Notes: a model not told the origin generated them from the letters alone. Positions 42,024-51,462 are shown, counted from the first letter of the stretch. The stretch: 64,000 nt of DNA from JAKSPM01 sp964450645 (GCA_964450645.1 CAYVEB010000003.1:10118-74117), one strand, 5' to 3'. A program made the numbers and translations.

Positions 42024-45000
42024 CAAAACCCTGCTGCGATTTTTGCTGGTGGGCGTGCTCAATACGCTGGTGGGCAACGGGCTGATGTTTTTGCTCTACA
42101 ACCTGATTCATCTCGGCTATTGGCCCTCGTCCGCCATCGGATACATTCTGGCCAGTATCATGAGCTACTGCCTGAATAAGCGCTTTACCTTCCGCTCCCA
42201 GGAGTCCGGCTGGAAGCCCGCGCTGCGCTTTGCCGCGAATATCGCCGTTTGCTACTGCCTGGCCTACGGTCTGGCACAGCCGCTCGCGCGGCTGGCGCTG
42301 TCCGGTCAGAGCGTAGCGGCGCGGGAAAACGTGGCCATGCTCTTGGGTATGTGCCTGTTCACCGGGCTTAACTATCTGGGCCAGCGGTTCTTCGCCTTCC
42401 GCCAGGGGGAGGAAAAGCGGCCGCGCCTGCAAGGAATTGGCGCTCTGGCGCTGTCGTTCTTCCTGCCGGTGGCGGTGATGTTTCTGGTGTTCGCCGTGTG
42501 CGGCGTGTGGCCGTTTGGCGACAGACAGGTGCTGGCCCACGATATGTGGCACCAGTACTATCCCTTCTTTGTGGAGTTCCACCGGCTGCTGACCGAGGGC
42601 GGCTCGCTCCTCTATTCCCACACCTCCGGCATGGGCACCAACTTCCTGGCGCTCTATGGCTACTACCTGGCAAGCCCCCTGTACCTGCTCTCGGCGCTGG
42701 TTTCGGACGCCATGCTCCCCCACCTGTTCGCGGGGCTGCTGCTGGTGAAGATCGGCCTGTGCGGACTGTCTTTCGCGCTGTTTTTGAAGATCACCTTCCG
42801 CCGGAACGACTGGTCGGTGGTCCCGTTCTCGGTGGGCTTCGCGCTGTGCGCGTACCTGATGGGGTACTATTGGAATATTATCTGGCTAGACACGGTGGCG
42901 CTGACGCCGCTGGTGATGGCCGGCACGATCGCGCTGCTGCGGCAGGGCCGCTGGCGGCTGTATGTGCTGTCGCTGGCGCTGGCCGTGTGGTGCAACTACT
43001 ATATCGGATTTTTCGTCTGCGTGGGCGTGGCCCTTTTGTTTCTGGGCTATACCGTCTGCCGCTGGGACGGTCTGCGGGGGTTTTTCCGGCGGCTGGGGCG
43101 GATGCTGCTGTGCTCGCTGCTGGCCATTGGGCTGACGGCGGTGCTGCTCCTGCCGGTGTATCTGGGCCTGCAAAACACCTATTCCGCCATCAACAATTTC
43201 CCAACCGGCCTGGCGCTGAATATTGCCGATGAAAACACCTGGCTGGGCGCGCTGGACGCGCTGCGGCAGGTGGTGGGGAACCAGCTTTCCGGCGTCATCC
43301 CGACGGCGATGTCCGGCCTACCCAACATCTTCTGCGGCATCAGCGCGCTGTTCCTGGCGGCGGTGTTCTGCTTCAGCGGCAAATTCCGCCTGCGCGAGCG
43401 CATCTGCTGCGTGCTGGTGCTGCTGTTCTTCTCGGCCAGCTTTATCTTTCGGCAGCTGGACTACCTGTGGCACGGGATGCACTTTCCCAATATGCTGCCA
43501 TACCGGTTCAGCTTTCTGTACTGCTTCGTGGTGCTGTCGATGGCGTACCGGGCATATCTGGCGCTGGATGAACTCAAGTGGTGGCACGGGCTGGCTGGCC
43601 TGGCCGCCGTAGCAATCGTTATTGCCTGCGGATTCTCGCAGGCCGCGTGGTGGCAGTTGGCCCTGACCGGCGTGGTCGGCGTGAGTCTGTTTGCGCTGTT
43701 TTTGTTCTGCCGCCGCCTGCCGCAGACGTACAAGGCGTTCGGCCTGCTGGCGCTGTTTTTAATCGAGGGCGGTCTGTGCGCCGCGCTCGGCGTCCGGGAG
43801 GCCGGAACCTCCAGCTATTCCAACTATCCCAAGGAGGGTGAGGCCGTCAAGGATGTCCTGGCCGCACGGGATACGTCCCAGGTGGACTGGTACCGCACGG
43901 AGCTGACCAATTATCAAACCCTAAACGATCCGGCGCTTCTGGGCTATGACGGCGTGACGATCTTCTCCTCCACGACTGCCAAAAACCTGACGGACTTCCT
44001 GCTCCATCTGGGCCTGGCGTCCTGGCCGGCCAGCAACCGCTTTGCCTATATGGAAAGCTCGCCCTTTACCAACTTGATGCTGAATCTGCGCTATCTGGTC
44101 GACCGCGAGGGCAACCACCTCGACCCGGACTATCAACAAATCGTCGCCCAGCGCGGCAACGTGACACTGCAGGAGAACACGGCGTATCTGCCCATGGGCT
44201 TTGTGATGCGCGAGGACATTCTGGACTACGACGTCACGGGCGCGCGCGCGTTTCCCATGACCGTCCAAAACAAACTCTTTACCATGGCCACCGGAGTGGA
44301 GGATAAGCTGTACACCAATTTGCTGCCCACGGAAATGGAATGCGAGGGAACCTCCGTCCGGGCCGACAGCGCGCCCAACGTCTATTACTACAACGCCGCC
44401 AGTCTGACGGAGGATCCGGAACTGTCCTTTACCTATCAAATAGATCAGGACACCCTGTTTTGCCTGTATTTCCAGAGCAAGGGGATCCAAAATCTGCGCA
44501 TCACCGTCAACGGCACGTACTTGGCCGACCGGAATGTAAAGGTGGGCAGTCTGCTGTGCCTGGGAAAATACCACGCCGGCGATCAGATCCGTGTCTCCTG
44601 CACCGCCAAGGCCGGCGAAACCGGCAAGGTGAATTTGCAGGCCGGTCGGTTCGAACCGGAGGTTTTTGACGCGGGGTTTGAAGTGCTGTCCCGCAGCACG
44701 CTGGCGGCCACGCAGGCCAGCGGCAACACCCTGGCCGGCGTCATCGAGGTCAAAGATGCTGGGCTGTTCTACACCTCCATCCCCTACGAGCCTGGTTGGA
44801 CCGCAGAACTGGACGCCGAGCCGGTGGAGATCACCCCAGTCGGCGGCGCGTTCATCTCGTTCTGCATTCCGCAGGGCACCCACACCGTCACCATCACCTA
44901 TACGCCGCCCGGCGTGTGGACCGGCGCGCTGATCACGGGGTTGAGCTTAATCGGGCTGCTGCTGCTCTGGCTGATTTGCCCGCGCTTCCCGGTTCCTGAG

Positions 45001-45360
45001 TCGGTCCGGGAGGAAGAGCCCTCGGCTTCTTCACCGGAGCAGACCCTTGAGGATGCGCCCCAGTGCTCCATGCCCAGGCTCCAGCTGGGCGAAATCACCG
45101 CGATGTCCCCAACCGACGCGGACATCGCGGCTTCCGACGGACCGCCGGAGGAAATCGCGGACCCTGCGCCGGAGGAAATGGAACAGTCGATTCCAAGGCC
45201 GGAAAAAATTGACGGCACCATTTTGCCGTCAGTGGAAGCCGGCAGCACCATTCTGCCGCCGGAGGATACCAGCAGTGCGGTTCCACCGTTGGAGGAAACC
45301 GAAGATTCTGTTCCGCCGTTGGAAAAAACCGAAGATTCTGTTCCACCGTCGGAGGAATAA
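41995..45360 (+). CDS. Giant membrane protein: GtrA domain fused to YfhO-like domain
   Basis: 1121 residues. Residues about 1-140 are a complete four-segment GtrA domain (LLVGVLNTLVGNGLMFLLYN, CLNKRFTFRS, YLGQRFFAF). Residues about 145-1010 are a YfhO-type protein: about a dozen membrane segments starting with SFFLPVAVMFLVFAV, the motif LAHDMWHQYYPFF, a large extracellular beta-rich region (about 610-975) and a last membrane segment (LITGLSLIGLLLLWLIC). YfhO proteins act in glycosylation of lipoteichoic acid and other surface polymers, and GtrA proteins deliver lipid-linked sugars. The cytoplasmic tail (about 1005-1121) is acidic and Pro-rich with near-identical EDSVPPLEKT repeats. AAGGAGAA precedes the ATG. 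Confidence 0.87.
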   Translation: MIKKLLGLFDKTLLRFLLVGVLNTLVGNGLMFLLYNLIHLGYWPSSAIGYILASIMSYCLNKRFTFRSQESGWKPALRFAANIAVCYCLAYGLAQPLARLALSGQSVAARENVAMLLGMCLFTGLNYLGQRFFAFRQGEEKRPRLQGIGALALSFFLPVAVMFLVFAVCGVWPFGDRQVLAHDMWHQYYPFFVEFHRLLTEGGSLLYSHTSGMGTNFLALYGYYLASPLYLLSALVSDAMLPHLFAGLLLVKIGLCGLSFALFLKITFRRNDWSVVPFSVGFALCAYLMGYYWNIIWLDTVALTPLVMAGTIALLRQGRWRLYVLSLALAVWCNYYIGFFVCVGVALLFLGYTVCRWDGLRGFFRRLGRMLLCSLLAIGLTAVLLLPVYLGLQNTYSAINNFPTGLALNIADENTWLGALDALRQVVGNQLSGVIPTAMSGLPNIFCGISALFLAAVFCFSGKFRLRERICCVLVLLFFSASFIFRQLDYLWHGMHFPNMLPYRFSFLYCFVVLSMAYRAYLALDELKWWHGLAGLAAVAIVIACGFSQAAWWQLALTGVVGVSLFALFLFCRRLPQTYKAFGLLALFLIEGGLCAALGVREAGTSSYSNYPKEGEAVKDVLAARDTSQVDWYRTELTNYQTLNDPALLGYDGVTIFSSTTAKNLTDFLLHLGLASWPASNRFAYMESSPFTNLMLNLRYLVDREGNHLDPDYQQIVAQRGNVTLQENTAYLPMGFVMREDILDYDVTGARAFPMTVQNKLFTMATGVEDKLYTNLLPTEMECEGTSVRADSAPNVYYYNAASLTEDPELSFTYQIDQDTLFCLYFQSKGIQNLRITVNGTYLADRNVKVGSLLCLGKYHAGDQIRVSCTAKAGETGKVNLQAGRFEPEVFDAGFEVLSRSTLAATQASGNTLAGVIEVKDAGLFYTSIPYEPGWTAELDAEPVEITPVGGAFISFCIPQGTHTVTITYTPPGVWTGALITGLSLIGLLLLWLICPRFPVPESVREEEPSASSPEQTLEDAPQCSMPRLQLGEITAMSPTDADIAASDGPPEEIADPAPEEMEQSIPRPEKIDGTILPSVEAGSTILPPEDTSSAVPPLEETEDSVPPLEKTEDSVPPSEE

Positions 45361-45441
45361 TGGTTTTCCCTGCGCTTTATGCGGGCGGCAAACAGCTTTG
45401 TTTCCGCCGAACAAAGAACTTTGGAAAGATTTTATAAAAAT

Positions 45442-45595
45442 TTGGACAAAATCGGCCCGATTTTGTCCAAGGGGTCGGCCCGATTCCTTTTAGGAATTGC
45501 GGAAGGAATCGACGCGCAACAATTCTGGCTGCAATAATCTTAAAATGGCTAAGCGCCCCAGCCGATGCACTCGCGTGCACCGGCTGGGGGTTTTT
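45442..45595 (+). terminator. Palindromes and terminator after the GtrA-YfhO gene
   Basis: Three structures follow in order: a palindrome TTGGACAAAATCG / CGATTTTGTCCAA (45442-45470), a hairpin CGATTCCTT / AAGGAATCG (about 45480-45512), and a strong terminator with stem CCCCAGCCG / CGGCTGGGG plus TGCAC/GTGCA and five Ts (45556-45595). Confidence 0.8.
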
Positions 45596-45703
45596 GTCTT
45601 TTCTATGTGTTTATTCATATTCTCTATATGAATGTTTTTGTATAACTATGATGCTTATCTATATAATTATTACAAACAGTATAGAAAAGGATATGGCACA
45701 ATT

Positions 45704-46000
45704 ATGATTGGCAAGCGGATCGGGAAACGGGTAAAACAATGCCGGGATCGGCTCGGATTGACGCAGGAGGAATTCGCGGAAAAAACAGGCTTGGCGCCAA
45801 ATTATATCTCTACGGTTGCGCGCGGCGCTTCATTTCCTCGCTGTGGAAAGCGCATGACGCTCCTGAAGGCATTGAAGTTTCAGCCGATGCGATCTTTTGC
45901 GACGTACTCACACACGCAAATGACTATTAAAACATTCCAACTTTCAGCCGAGTGTCCTCTTTGCACTATGCGCGAAAGAAAGGCCGGAAAATTATTTTGA
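45704..46000 (+). pseudogene. XRE-family transcriptional regulator, frameshifted
   Basis: The first ~50 codons encode a Cro/C1-type helix-turn-helix (RLGLTQEEFAEKTGLAPNYI, then STVARGASFPRC). After LLKAL the expected continuation GIEVSADAIFCDVLTHANDY is in another frame (about 45874-45930), and KTFQLS returns to the first frame. Two compensating shifts or indels therefore damage the middle of the protein. It was once an autonomous regulator typical of Clostridia. The surrounding DNA is more AT-rich than the genome average. Confidence 0.65.
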
Positions 46001-46221
46001 CCGACCCGCTCACTCTAGCCGTCCCCCACGAAGCTGCCAGAACCAGCGGATGGTAAATTTTCCGAATTCGAATGGTATTCGTTAAGAATTGCTCGCGGCG
46101 ACCGGTGGAAAATCGAGGCCGTATAATCTTTTTCTGCCACAGTGACGGACACACTTTGCCGGACATCCATTTTGGAGGAATGATTTTCCGGTTCTCTGGC
46201 GATACTATTTTCGGTGATTGT

Positions 46222-46620
46222 TAAAATTGGATCATTTTCTGCCTGGGCGGCCTGCTGTACATTCTCCTGGAACTGCTTTGGCGCGGTTGGAGCCATTGGA
46301 GTATGTTCTTCGTGGGCGGCGCGTGTTTTTACCTGGTCGGCAGTCTGAACCGGCAGGGCCAGGACCGGTCGGTACTGAGCCAAATGGCCGTCGGGACGGT
46401 GCTCATCACCCTTTTGGAATTTTTGAGCGGCCTGCTCCTAAACAGGCTGCTGCGGCTGCATGTGTGGGACTACAGCGCCTTGCCCTTCAATCTGTTCGGG
46501 CAAATTTGCCTACCTGTTACGCTGCTATGGTTTCCACTGTCCGGCGCTGTGCTGTTCGTTGAGGATTGGCTGCGCTGGCAGCTGTTCGGGGAACAGCTGC
46601 CCCGATACCGTTGGATATAA
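46222..46620 (+). pseudogene. Putative ABC-transporter type IV membrane protein (PF06541-like), 5' end damaged
   Basis: The open frame after a stop at 46219 reads IIFCLGGLLYILLELLWRGW, SHWSMFFVGGACFYLVG, then FLSGLLLNRLLRLHVWDYS and LPRYRWI at the end. This is a small four-segment membrane protein family found widely in Clostridia. No ATG precedes the first membrane segment; the first one (46303) falls inside the protein and would delete it. It is either 5'-truncated or uses an unusual start. Region 46001-46221 holds no convincing gene. Confidence 0.55.
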
Positions 46621-46635
46621 CCGGAGGAAACACTT

Positions 46636-47628
46636 ATGAAAATTGCTTTTTTTGACACCAAACCCTACGACGTCCCCGGCTTTGAACGCTGCCGCCAGGG
46701 GACAGATCTGGAAATCAAATACTTCGAGACGCGCCTCAATGCCGACACCGTGTGGCTGGCGCGGGACTTTGACGGCGTGTGCATTTTCGTCAACGACGTA
46801 GTCGACTGCACCGTTGCCCAGCGGCTGCACCAGATGGGCGTCAAGATCATCGCCCTGCGCTGCGCGGGCTTCAATAACGTGGACGTCAAAGCCTGCCAGG
46901 GCAAACTGCGGGTGTTCCGCGTCCCGGCCTACTCGCCCCACGCGGTTGCCGAGCATGCCATGGCCATGCTGCTGACCATCATCCGCCGCACCCACAAGGC
47001 CTATATCCGCACGCGGGATTTCAATTTCAGCCTGTCCGGGATGGTGGGCTTCAACCTCCACGGGAAAACCGTTGGCGTGATCGGCACGGGACGGATCGGC
47101 CAAATTTTCGCGGCCATCTGTCAGGGCTTCGGCATGCGCGTGCTGGCCTATGACAAATTCCCCAATCCGGCATTAAAGCTGGACTATGTGCCCTTGGAGC
47201 AACTGCTGACCCAGTCGGACATCATCTCCCTCCACTGTCCGCTGACCGACGACACCCACCACATGATCGACGCCAAGGCCATCGAGCGGATGAAAAAGGG
47301 GATCGTCATTCTCAATACCTCCCGCGGCGCGCTGGTGGACACCGAAGCGCTAATCGAGGGCATTAAGGCGAAAAAAATCGGCGCGGCCTGTCTGGACGTC
47401 TACGAGGAGGAGGCCAACTTCTTCTACGAGGATTTCTCCGGCCATATCGTCCAGGACGACCAACTGGTGCGGCTGATCGCCATGCCCAACGTCCTGGTCA
47501 CCTCCCACCAGGCGTTTTTGACGGAGGAGGCGCTGGGCAATATTGCCAAAACCACGGTGGACAATATTTTGAAATTTTTCTCCGGTCAGGAAAATTCAGC
47601 CGCCGAGGTGCGCTACCAAAATTCGTGA
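46636..47628 (+). CDS. D-2-hydroxyacid dehydrogenase (D-lactate dehydrogenase-like)
   Basis: 330 residues. NAD-dependent interconversion of pyruvate and D-lactate or related acids. The Rossmann motif is GVIGTGRIGQ (about 150), the catalytic Arg lies in NTSRGALVDT, Glu in the YEEEANFF region and His in VTSHQAFLT. The best match is the LdhA group. GGAGG precedes the ATG. Monocistronic. Confidence 0.92.
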   Translation: MKIAFFDTKPYDVPGFERCRQGTDLEIKYFETRLNADTVWLARDFDGVCIFVNDVVDCTVAQRLHQMGVKIIALRCAGFNNVDVKACQGKLRVFRVPAYSPHAVAEHAMAMLLTIIRRTHKAYIRTRDFNFSLSGMVGFNLHGKTVGVIGTGRIGQIFAAICQGFGMRVLAYDKFPNPALKLDYVPLEQLLTQSDIISLHCPLTDDTHHMIDAKAIERMKKGIVILNTSRGALVDTEALIEGIKAKKIGAACLDVYEEEANFFYEDFSGHIVQDDQLVRLIAMPNVLVTSHQAFLTEEALGNIAKTTVDNILKFFSGQENSAAEVRYQNS

Positions 47629-47641
47629 GTTGCAAAAATGG

Positions 47642-47685
47642 GGCTGTGAAGAAACGGAGCAGGTATGCTTCCGGACTTCACAGCC
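47642..47685 (+). terminator. Hairpin after the D-2-hydroxyacid dehydrogenase gene
   Basis: A perfect 10-bp stem GGCTGTGAAG / CTTCACAGCC with inner pairing, beginning 14 nt past the stop. The T-run is weak. Confidence 0.6.
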
Positions 47686-47806
47686 TCATCTGTTATCTGT
47701 TTCCCCTCCCGCGGGCGAATCTGTCTGCCCCGATTCAGCTTGTTTGCCGATTCAGTTTTATGCGCAGCCGCCGAAAGCGCGACCCCTTTTTCGTTAAAAC
47801 GTCTTA

Positions 47807-47960
47807 TTTTGCTATGCAAAAGCATAGCAAAATGGCCATGCGCCGTTTCCGACGGCGCGTGCTGAAATTTAAGCGTGTGGGGCAGGACGCCCCACACGCG
47901 CGTAAAACTTCATGCGCTACAGCGCATTTGCATCCATCGTGGCGCGACGCCAGCGCATGG
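47807..47960. repeat. Dispersed multi-hairpin repeat, copy B
   Basis: Consecutive perfect stems: TTTTGCTATGC/GCATAGCAAAA (47807-47832), GCGCCG/CGGCGC (about 47840-47858) and GCGTGTGGGGC/GCCCCACACGC (47873-47899), then a looser one. The first two match copy A at 19522. It fills the 352-bp convergent gap before cytX. Confidence 0.65.
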
Positions 47961-47980
47961 AGTTTTATCGGAAAATCGCA

Positions 47981-49174
47981 CTACGCCTTGTTCGCCGCGT
48001 CCTTCGGCCGGATCCGCCTGGCGACCAGCTCCACAACCACGCAGATCACCACCGTAATCACCATATCCGGCAGCGTGTTGCCGACGACGATATCCACGCT
48101 CATCAAATACCGGTACAGCGCGAAGCCGATCACCCAGATGACAAGATTCCGCAGATCGACGCTCCGCTTGCCGCTGTCGCGTTTGAGCAGGAAGAAGTCC
48201 GCGATCTGGATCGCGATCATAGGCGCGAAGACCGAGCCGATCAAGTAGAGAAAGTCAGTGATATCGTCCATGGGGAAGAAAATTGCGCCGACTGTACCGA
48301 TCACCGTGGCCGCCACGGCGATCCATTTGCCGCTGAGCTTGGTCGATACCGATTCGCTGGAGACGCCCGCGGAGTACGCGTCCAGGAACGTGGTTGTGAC
48401 CGTGGAGAGCACAATGATCACCAGGCCCACAACGCCGAGGCCCGCGCCGACCATAATTTTCGCAATGTCGGACTCGCCGGTCTTGATTGCCGCGCCCATG
48501 CCGATCACATACATCCAGCAGCTGACCAGGCCGTACACAATCGCGCTGACCGCCGTGGCCTTCACGGGTTTTTTCGCACTCTGGGTGTAGTCGCTGATCA
48601 GCGGCAGCCACGACAGCGGCATCGCCACCGAAAGCTCCACCGCCGCGCCGAAGGTCATGCTCTCACCCGCTGCGCTCACGGCGCGTTCCCCCGTGAAAAT
48701 TACCCAGCACAGCACCAACGTCAAAACGAACAACGCCGCCATCGCCACGGTGTTGAGCTTTCCGAGGTTCTGGATGCCGATTAAAATCCACAACACGATC
48801 AGTCCGCCAATCAGCAGGCACCAAATCCAGTTGCCGCAGTCCCAAATGCCCCCGGCGGCCAGCGCACCGTCATAGATCATGATCGCTGTCCAGCCCACCA
48901 GCTGCAAAATATTTAGCAGCGCGAACAGCAGACCGCCTCGCTGTCCGAAGCTCATCTTCACCGTTTCCATAGCGCTCTTGCGCACCTTGCCGCCGATCAG
49001 TCCGGCAAAAAACAGCAGCGCGCAGCCGATGATATGTCCAATCACAATGGCCAGAATCCCATTTCGGAAGCCCAGCGGCGCGAGGTAGGTTCCCGTCAGA
49101 ATCTCCGCCATGGAGACGCCCGCACCGAACCAGATCAGGCCGTTTTCAAAGACCGACGTTCTCTTTCCTTCCAT
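47981..49174 (-). CDS. cytX: Hydroxymethylpyrimidine/cytosine-type permease CytX
   Basis: 397 residues with about 12 membrane segments of the NCS1 family (FGAGVSMAEILTGTYLAPLG near the N-terminus, SWLPLISDYTQSAKKP in the middle). It lies 1 nt after thiD in a TPP-riboswitch operon. That context identifies it as the thiamin-pyrimidine (HMP) importer named CytX, not a cytosine permease. AGGAGG lies 9 nt before the ATG at 49174. Confidence 0.9.
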   Translation of the reverse strand: MEGKRTSVFENGLIWFGAGVSMAEILTGTYLAPLGFRNGILAIVIGHIIGCALLFFAGLIGGKVRKSAMETVKMSFGQRGGLLFALLNILQLVGWTAIMIYDGALAAGGIWDCGNWIWCLLIGGLIVLWILIGIQNLGKLNTVAMAALFVLTLVLCWVIFTGERAVSAAGESMTFGAAVELSVAMPLSWLPLISDYTQSAKKPVKATAVSAIVYGLVSCWMYVIGMGAAIKTGESDIAKIMVGAGLGVVGLVIIVLSTVTTTFLDAYSAGVSSESVSTKLSGKWIAVAATVIGTVGAIFFPMDDITDFLYLIGSVFAPMIAIQIADFFLLKRDSGKRSVDLRNLVIWVIGFALYRYLMSVDIVVGNTLPDMVITVVICVVVELVARRIRPKDAANKA

Positions 49175-49175
49175 A

Positions 49176-49982
49176 TTATTCCGCCTCCTGTGCAAAACGA
49201 CTCGTCAAATCAAACGCGTGGTTCATCGGTCCGCGACCCGCGCCAAGATCGAGCATAGCCGCCAGCGCGCCGGAAATATATTCCTTGGCCCGCGCAACCG
49301 ATTCGGCCAGGGAGAAGCCCTTGGCCAGATTGGCCGCGATGGCACTTGAGAGCGTACAGCCCGTACCGTGGGTGTTGGGATTGTCAATCCGGCGGCCACG
49401 GAACCAGGTGTATCCGCCGCCGGTATACAGCAGATCGTTGGCATCGCTCAGATTGTGCCCGCCTTTGCACAGCACCGCGCAGCCGAACGCGTCCGAAATG
49501 GCCCTGGCCGCGGCGACCATGTCCTCCTCCGACGAAATCCGCCGCCCGGAGAGAACCTCCGCCTCAGGGATGTTGGGCGTGATGACGCACGCAAGGGGGA
49601 GCAGTTCCGCTTTCAGCGTTTCGATGGCGTCGTCGCTGATCAGCTTAGCGCCGCTGGTCGCCACCATCACCGGATCTACCACGATGTTGGCAGCCTTGTG
49701 CCGCCGCAGCGCGCCGGCGATGGCGCGGATCAGTCCCGCTGAGGATACCATCCCGATCTTCACCGCGTCGGGACGGATATCGTCAAATACCGCGTCGATT
49801 TGCAGGGTCAGGAACTCAGGCGTGGCCTCCAAAATACCTGTCACGCCGGTGGTATTCTGCGCCGTCAGCGCTGTGATCGCGCTCATCGCAAATACCCCGT
49901 TCAGGGTCATCGTTTTGATGTCCGCCTGAATCCCGGCGCCTCCGCTGGAATCGCTTCCAGCGATTGTTAATGCTGTTTTCAT
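49176..49982 (-). CDS. thiD: Hydroxymethylpyrimidine/phosphomethylpyrimidine kinase
   Basis: 268 residues. It phosphorylates HMP and HMP-P to HMP-PP. The ribokinase-fold motifs are IAGSDSSGGAGIQADIKT at the N-terminus, DPVMVATSG, and the catalytic THGTGCTLSSAIAA. AAAGGAG precedes the ATG. The third gene of the thiE-HAD-thiD-cytX operon. Confidence 0.95.
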   Translation of the reverse strand: MKTALTIAGSDSSGGAGIQADIKTMTLNGVFAMSAITALTAQNTTGVTGILEATPEFLTLQIDAVFDDIRPDAVKIGMVSSAGLIRAIAGALRRHKAANIVVDPVMVATSGAKLISDDAIETLKAELLPLACVITPNIPEAEVLSGRRISSEEDMVAAARAISDAFGCAVLCKGGHNLSDANDLLYTGGGYTWFRGRRIDNPNTHGTGCTLSSAIAANLAKGFSLAESVARAKEYISGALAAMLDLGAGRGPMNHAFDLTSRFAQEAE

Positions 49983-50060
49983 GTGTGACTCCTTTCTTGA
50001 TTCTCAGCATCAATTTTATTTGCGCGACGAAAAGTGGTGCCCCCAATTCGCCGCGTGATT

Positions 50061-50723
50061 TCAAGAGGTCGTCAAAAACCTCCAAAATCCGTCCCAATCG
50101 GTATAATCTTCCAAAAAATAGCGGGCGGTCGCCCGCATTTTCTCCCAGTCTCTACGGCTCTCGTCGTCCGCCACCGCGACGGTGCGAAACCCCGCGTCCC
50201 CGGCGGCCTGCAGCGCGTACAAGACATCCTCAAATACCAGCGTCTCCTCCGCGCCGCAGCCTAAGAATTGGGCCGCGCGCCGATAGATCAGCGGCTGGCG
50301 CTTGGTGGTGTCAAACTGGGTGCAGGTAAACGTCTTTTGAAAATACCGCGCCACGCCCAACCGCTCCAGCGCCGCCGCGATCAACGCGGGCGCGCCGGTC
50401 GTCGCCAAAACCATGGCAATCCCCGCCCGGTCGAGCCGCCGCAAAAATTCCTCCGCGCCGCGCTTCAGGCGCACCTCGCGCCGGTAGAAGTCGCCGATCA
50501 CGCCGCTGATCCCCGCCTGAATTTCCGCCTGGCTCTGCGGCAAACGGTACCGCCGCTTGAGATATGCGGCGCCCTCTTCAAAACTCATGGGATAGAGCGT
50601 CGCGGCGAGGCCCGCCTCTGGCACAATGCCCAGCCGCTCCAGAAACCGGTTCCCGGCGTCCCGCCAGACCGGCATGGAATCCAGCAAGGTGCCGTCCACG
50701 TCAAAAATCGCTCCGCGGATCAT
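50061..50723 (-). CDS. HAD-family phosphatase in the thiamin operon
   Basis: 220 residues. The HAD motifs are FDVDGTLLDS (nucleophile and acid/base Asp), ATTGAP, Lys in TTKRQPLIY and VFEDVLYAL, with a helical cap domain. The start overlaps the thiE stop by 4 bp (ATGA), which implies coupled translation. The position between thiE and thiD suggests a thiamin-phosphate or HMP-phosphate phosphatase; this is inference, since HAD enzymes are promiscuous. Confidence 0.85.
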   Translation of the reverse strand: MIRGAIFDVDGTLLDSMPVWRDAGNRFLERLGIVPEAGLAATLYPMSFEEGAAYLKRRYRLPQSQAEIQAGISGVIGDFYRREVRLKRGAEEFLRRLDRAGIAMVLATTGAPALIAAALERLGVARYFQKTFTCTQFDTTKRQPLIYRRAAQFLGCGAEETLVFEDVLYALQAAGDAGFRTVAVADDESRRDWEKMRATARYFLEDYTDWDGFWRFLTTS

Positions 50724-51361
50724 TCCGCCAACATTGCCTCTACGCTCGCGCGCAGCTCGACCGCCGCCCGCCGGACATCCGCCTTGGCAAATATCGCGCT
50801 GATAACGGCCACGCCGCACACGCCAAGCCCCGCCAGCTGCCGCACGTTTTCCGCGCAAATTCCGCCGATCGCGACCACCGGAATCCGCACTGCCTGGCAG
50901 ATGGCGCGGATTGTACCGTGGGATACCTCCACCGCGTCCGCCTTGGAGCCGGTCGGGAACGCCGCCCCGACGCCCAGGTAGTCCGCGCCGTTTTGCTCCG
51001 CCAGAAGCGCCTGCTCCACCGTGCGCGCGGAAGCCCCAATGATTTTGTCCGGGCCAAGCATCTTCCTGGCCTCGCGCACGCCCATATCATGCTGCCCCAC
51101 ATGGACGCCGTCCGCACCGGACGCCAGGGCGATCTCCGCCGAGTCGTTGATCACCAGCGGCACCCCGTACCGGCCGCACAGTGCTTTCATCCGAATTGCC
51201 TCGGCCAAAAACGCGTCGTGCGGCAAGGTTTTCTCCCGCAGCTGGACAAAGCTCACTCCGCCCAGGATCGCCTGTTCCACCTGCCCGGTCAGTGTCCCGT
51301 CCCCCAGCCACGCGCGGTCCGTCACCGCGTACAGCAGCAAATCTTTTTGATTGCAATTCAT
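50720..51361 (-). CDS. thiE: Thiamin-phosphate synthase
   Basis: 213 residues, TIM barrel. It joins HMP-PP and thiazole phosphate into thiamin phosphate. Motifs are YAVTDRAWLG, VQLREKTL, the Mg/PP site NDSAEIALASGADGVHVGQ, and GAAFPTGSK. It is the first gene after the TPP riboswitch. thiM, tenA and thiazole-synthesis genes are not in the window. Confidence 0.95.
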   Translation of the reverse strand: MNCNQKDLLLYAVTDRAWLGDGTLTGQVEQAILGGVSFVQLREKTLPHDAFLAEAIRMKALCGRYGVPLVINDSAEIALASGADGVHVGQHDMGVREARKMLGPDKIIGASARTVEQALLAEQNGADYLGVGAAFPTGSKADAVEVSHGTIRAICQAVRIPVVAIGGICAENVRQLAGLGVCGVAVISAIFAKADVRRAAVELRASVEAMLAE

Positions 51362-51424
51362 CTTTCCAGCCCCTTTTCCAGCGTCATAACCGCCAGCCGT
51401 GCCAGCGGTCCGTTTCATACAAAA

Positions 51425-51458
51425 CGAGCAAATACACCAACTTCGGTATATTTGCTCG
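51425..51458 (-). terminator. Riboswitch-controlled terminator
   Basis: On the minus strand a 16-bp near-perfect stem (CGAGCAAATA...TATTTGCTCG) is followed by TTTTGTAT. It lies just after the TPP aptamer and 64 nt before thiE, and so is the probable expression platform. Confidence 0.85.
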
Positions 51459-51462
51459 CATT

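Noticed and set aside
46015..46383. 122-codon open frame on the minus strand between the XRE relic and the membrane protein
   Set aside because: The last part looks somewhat protein-like, but there is no ribosome-binding site and half of it is antisense to the membrane protein gene.
47981..49174. Annotation as cytosine permease CodB
   Set aside because: The family is the same, but the TPP-riboswitch operon with thiD and thiE indicates the HMP importer CytX.
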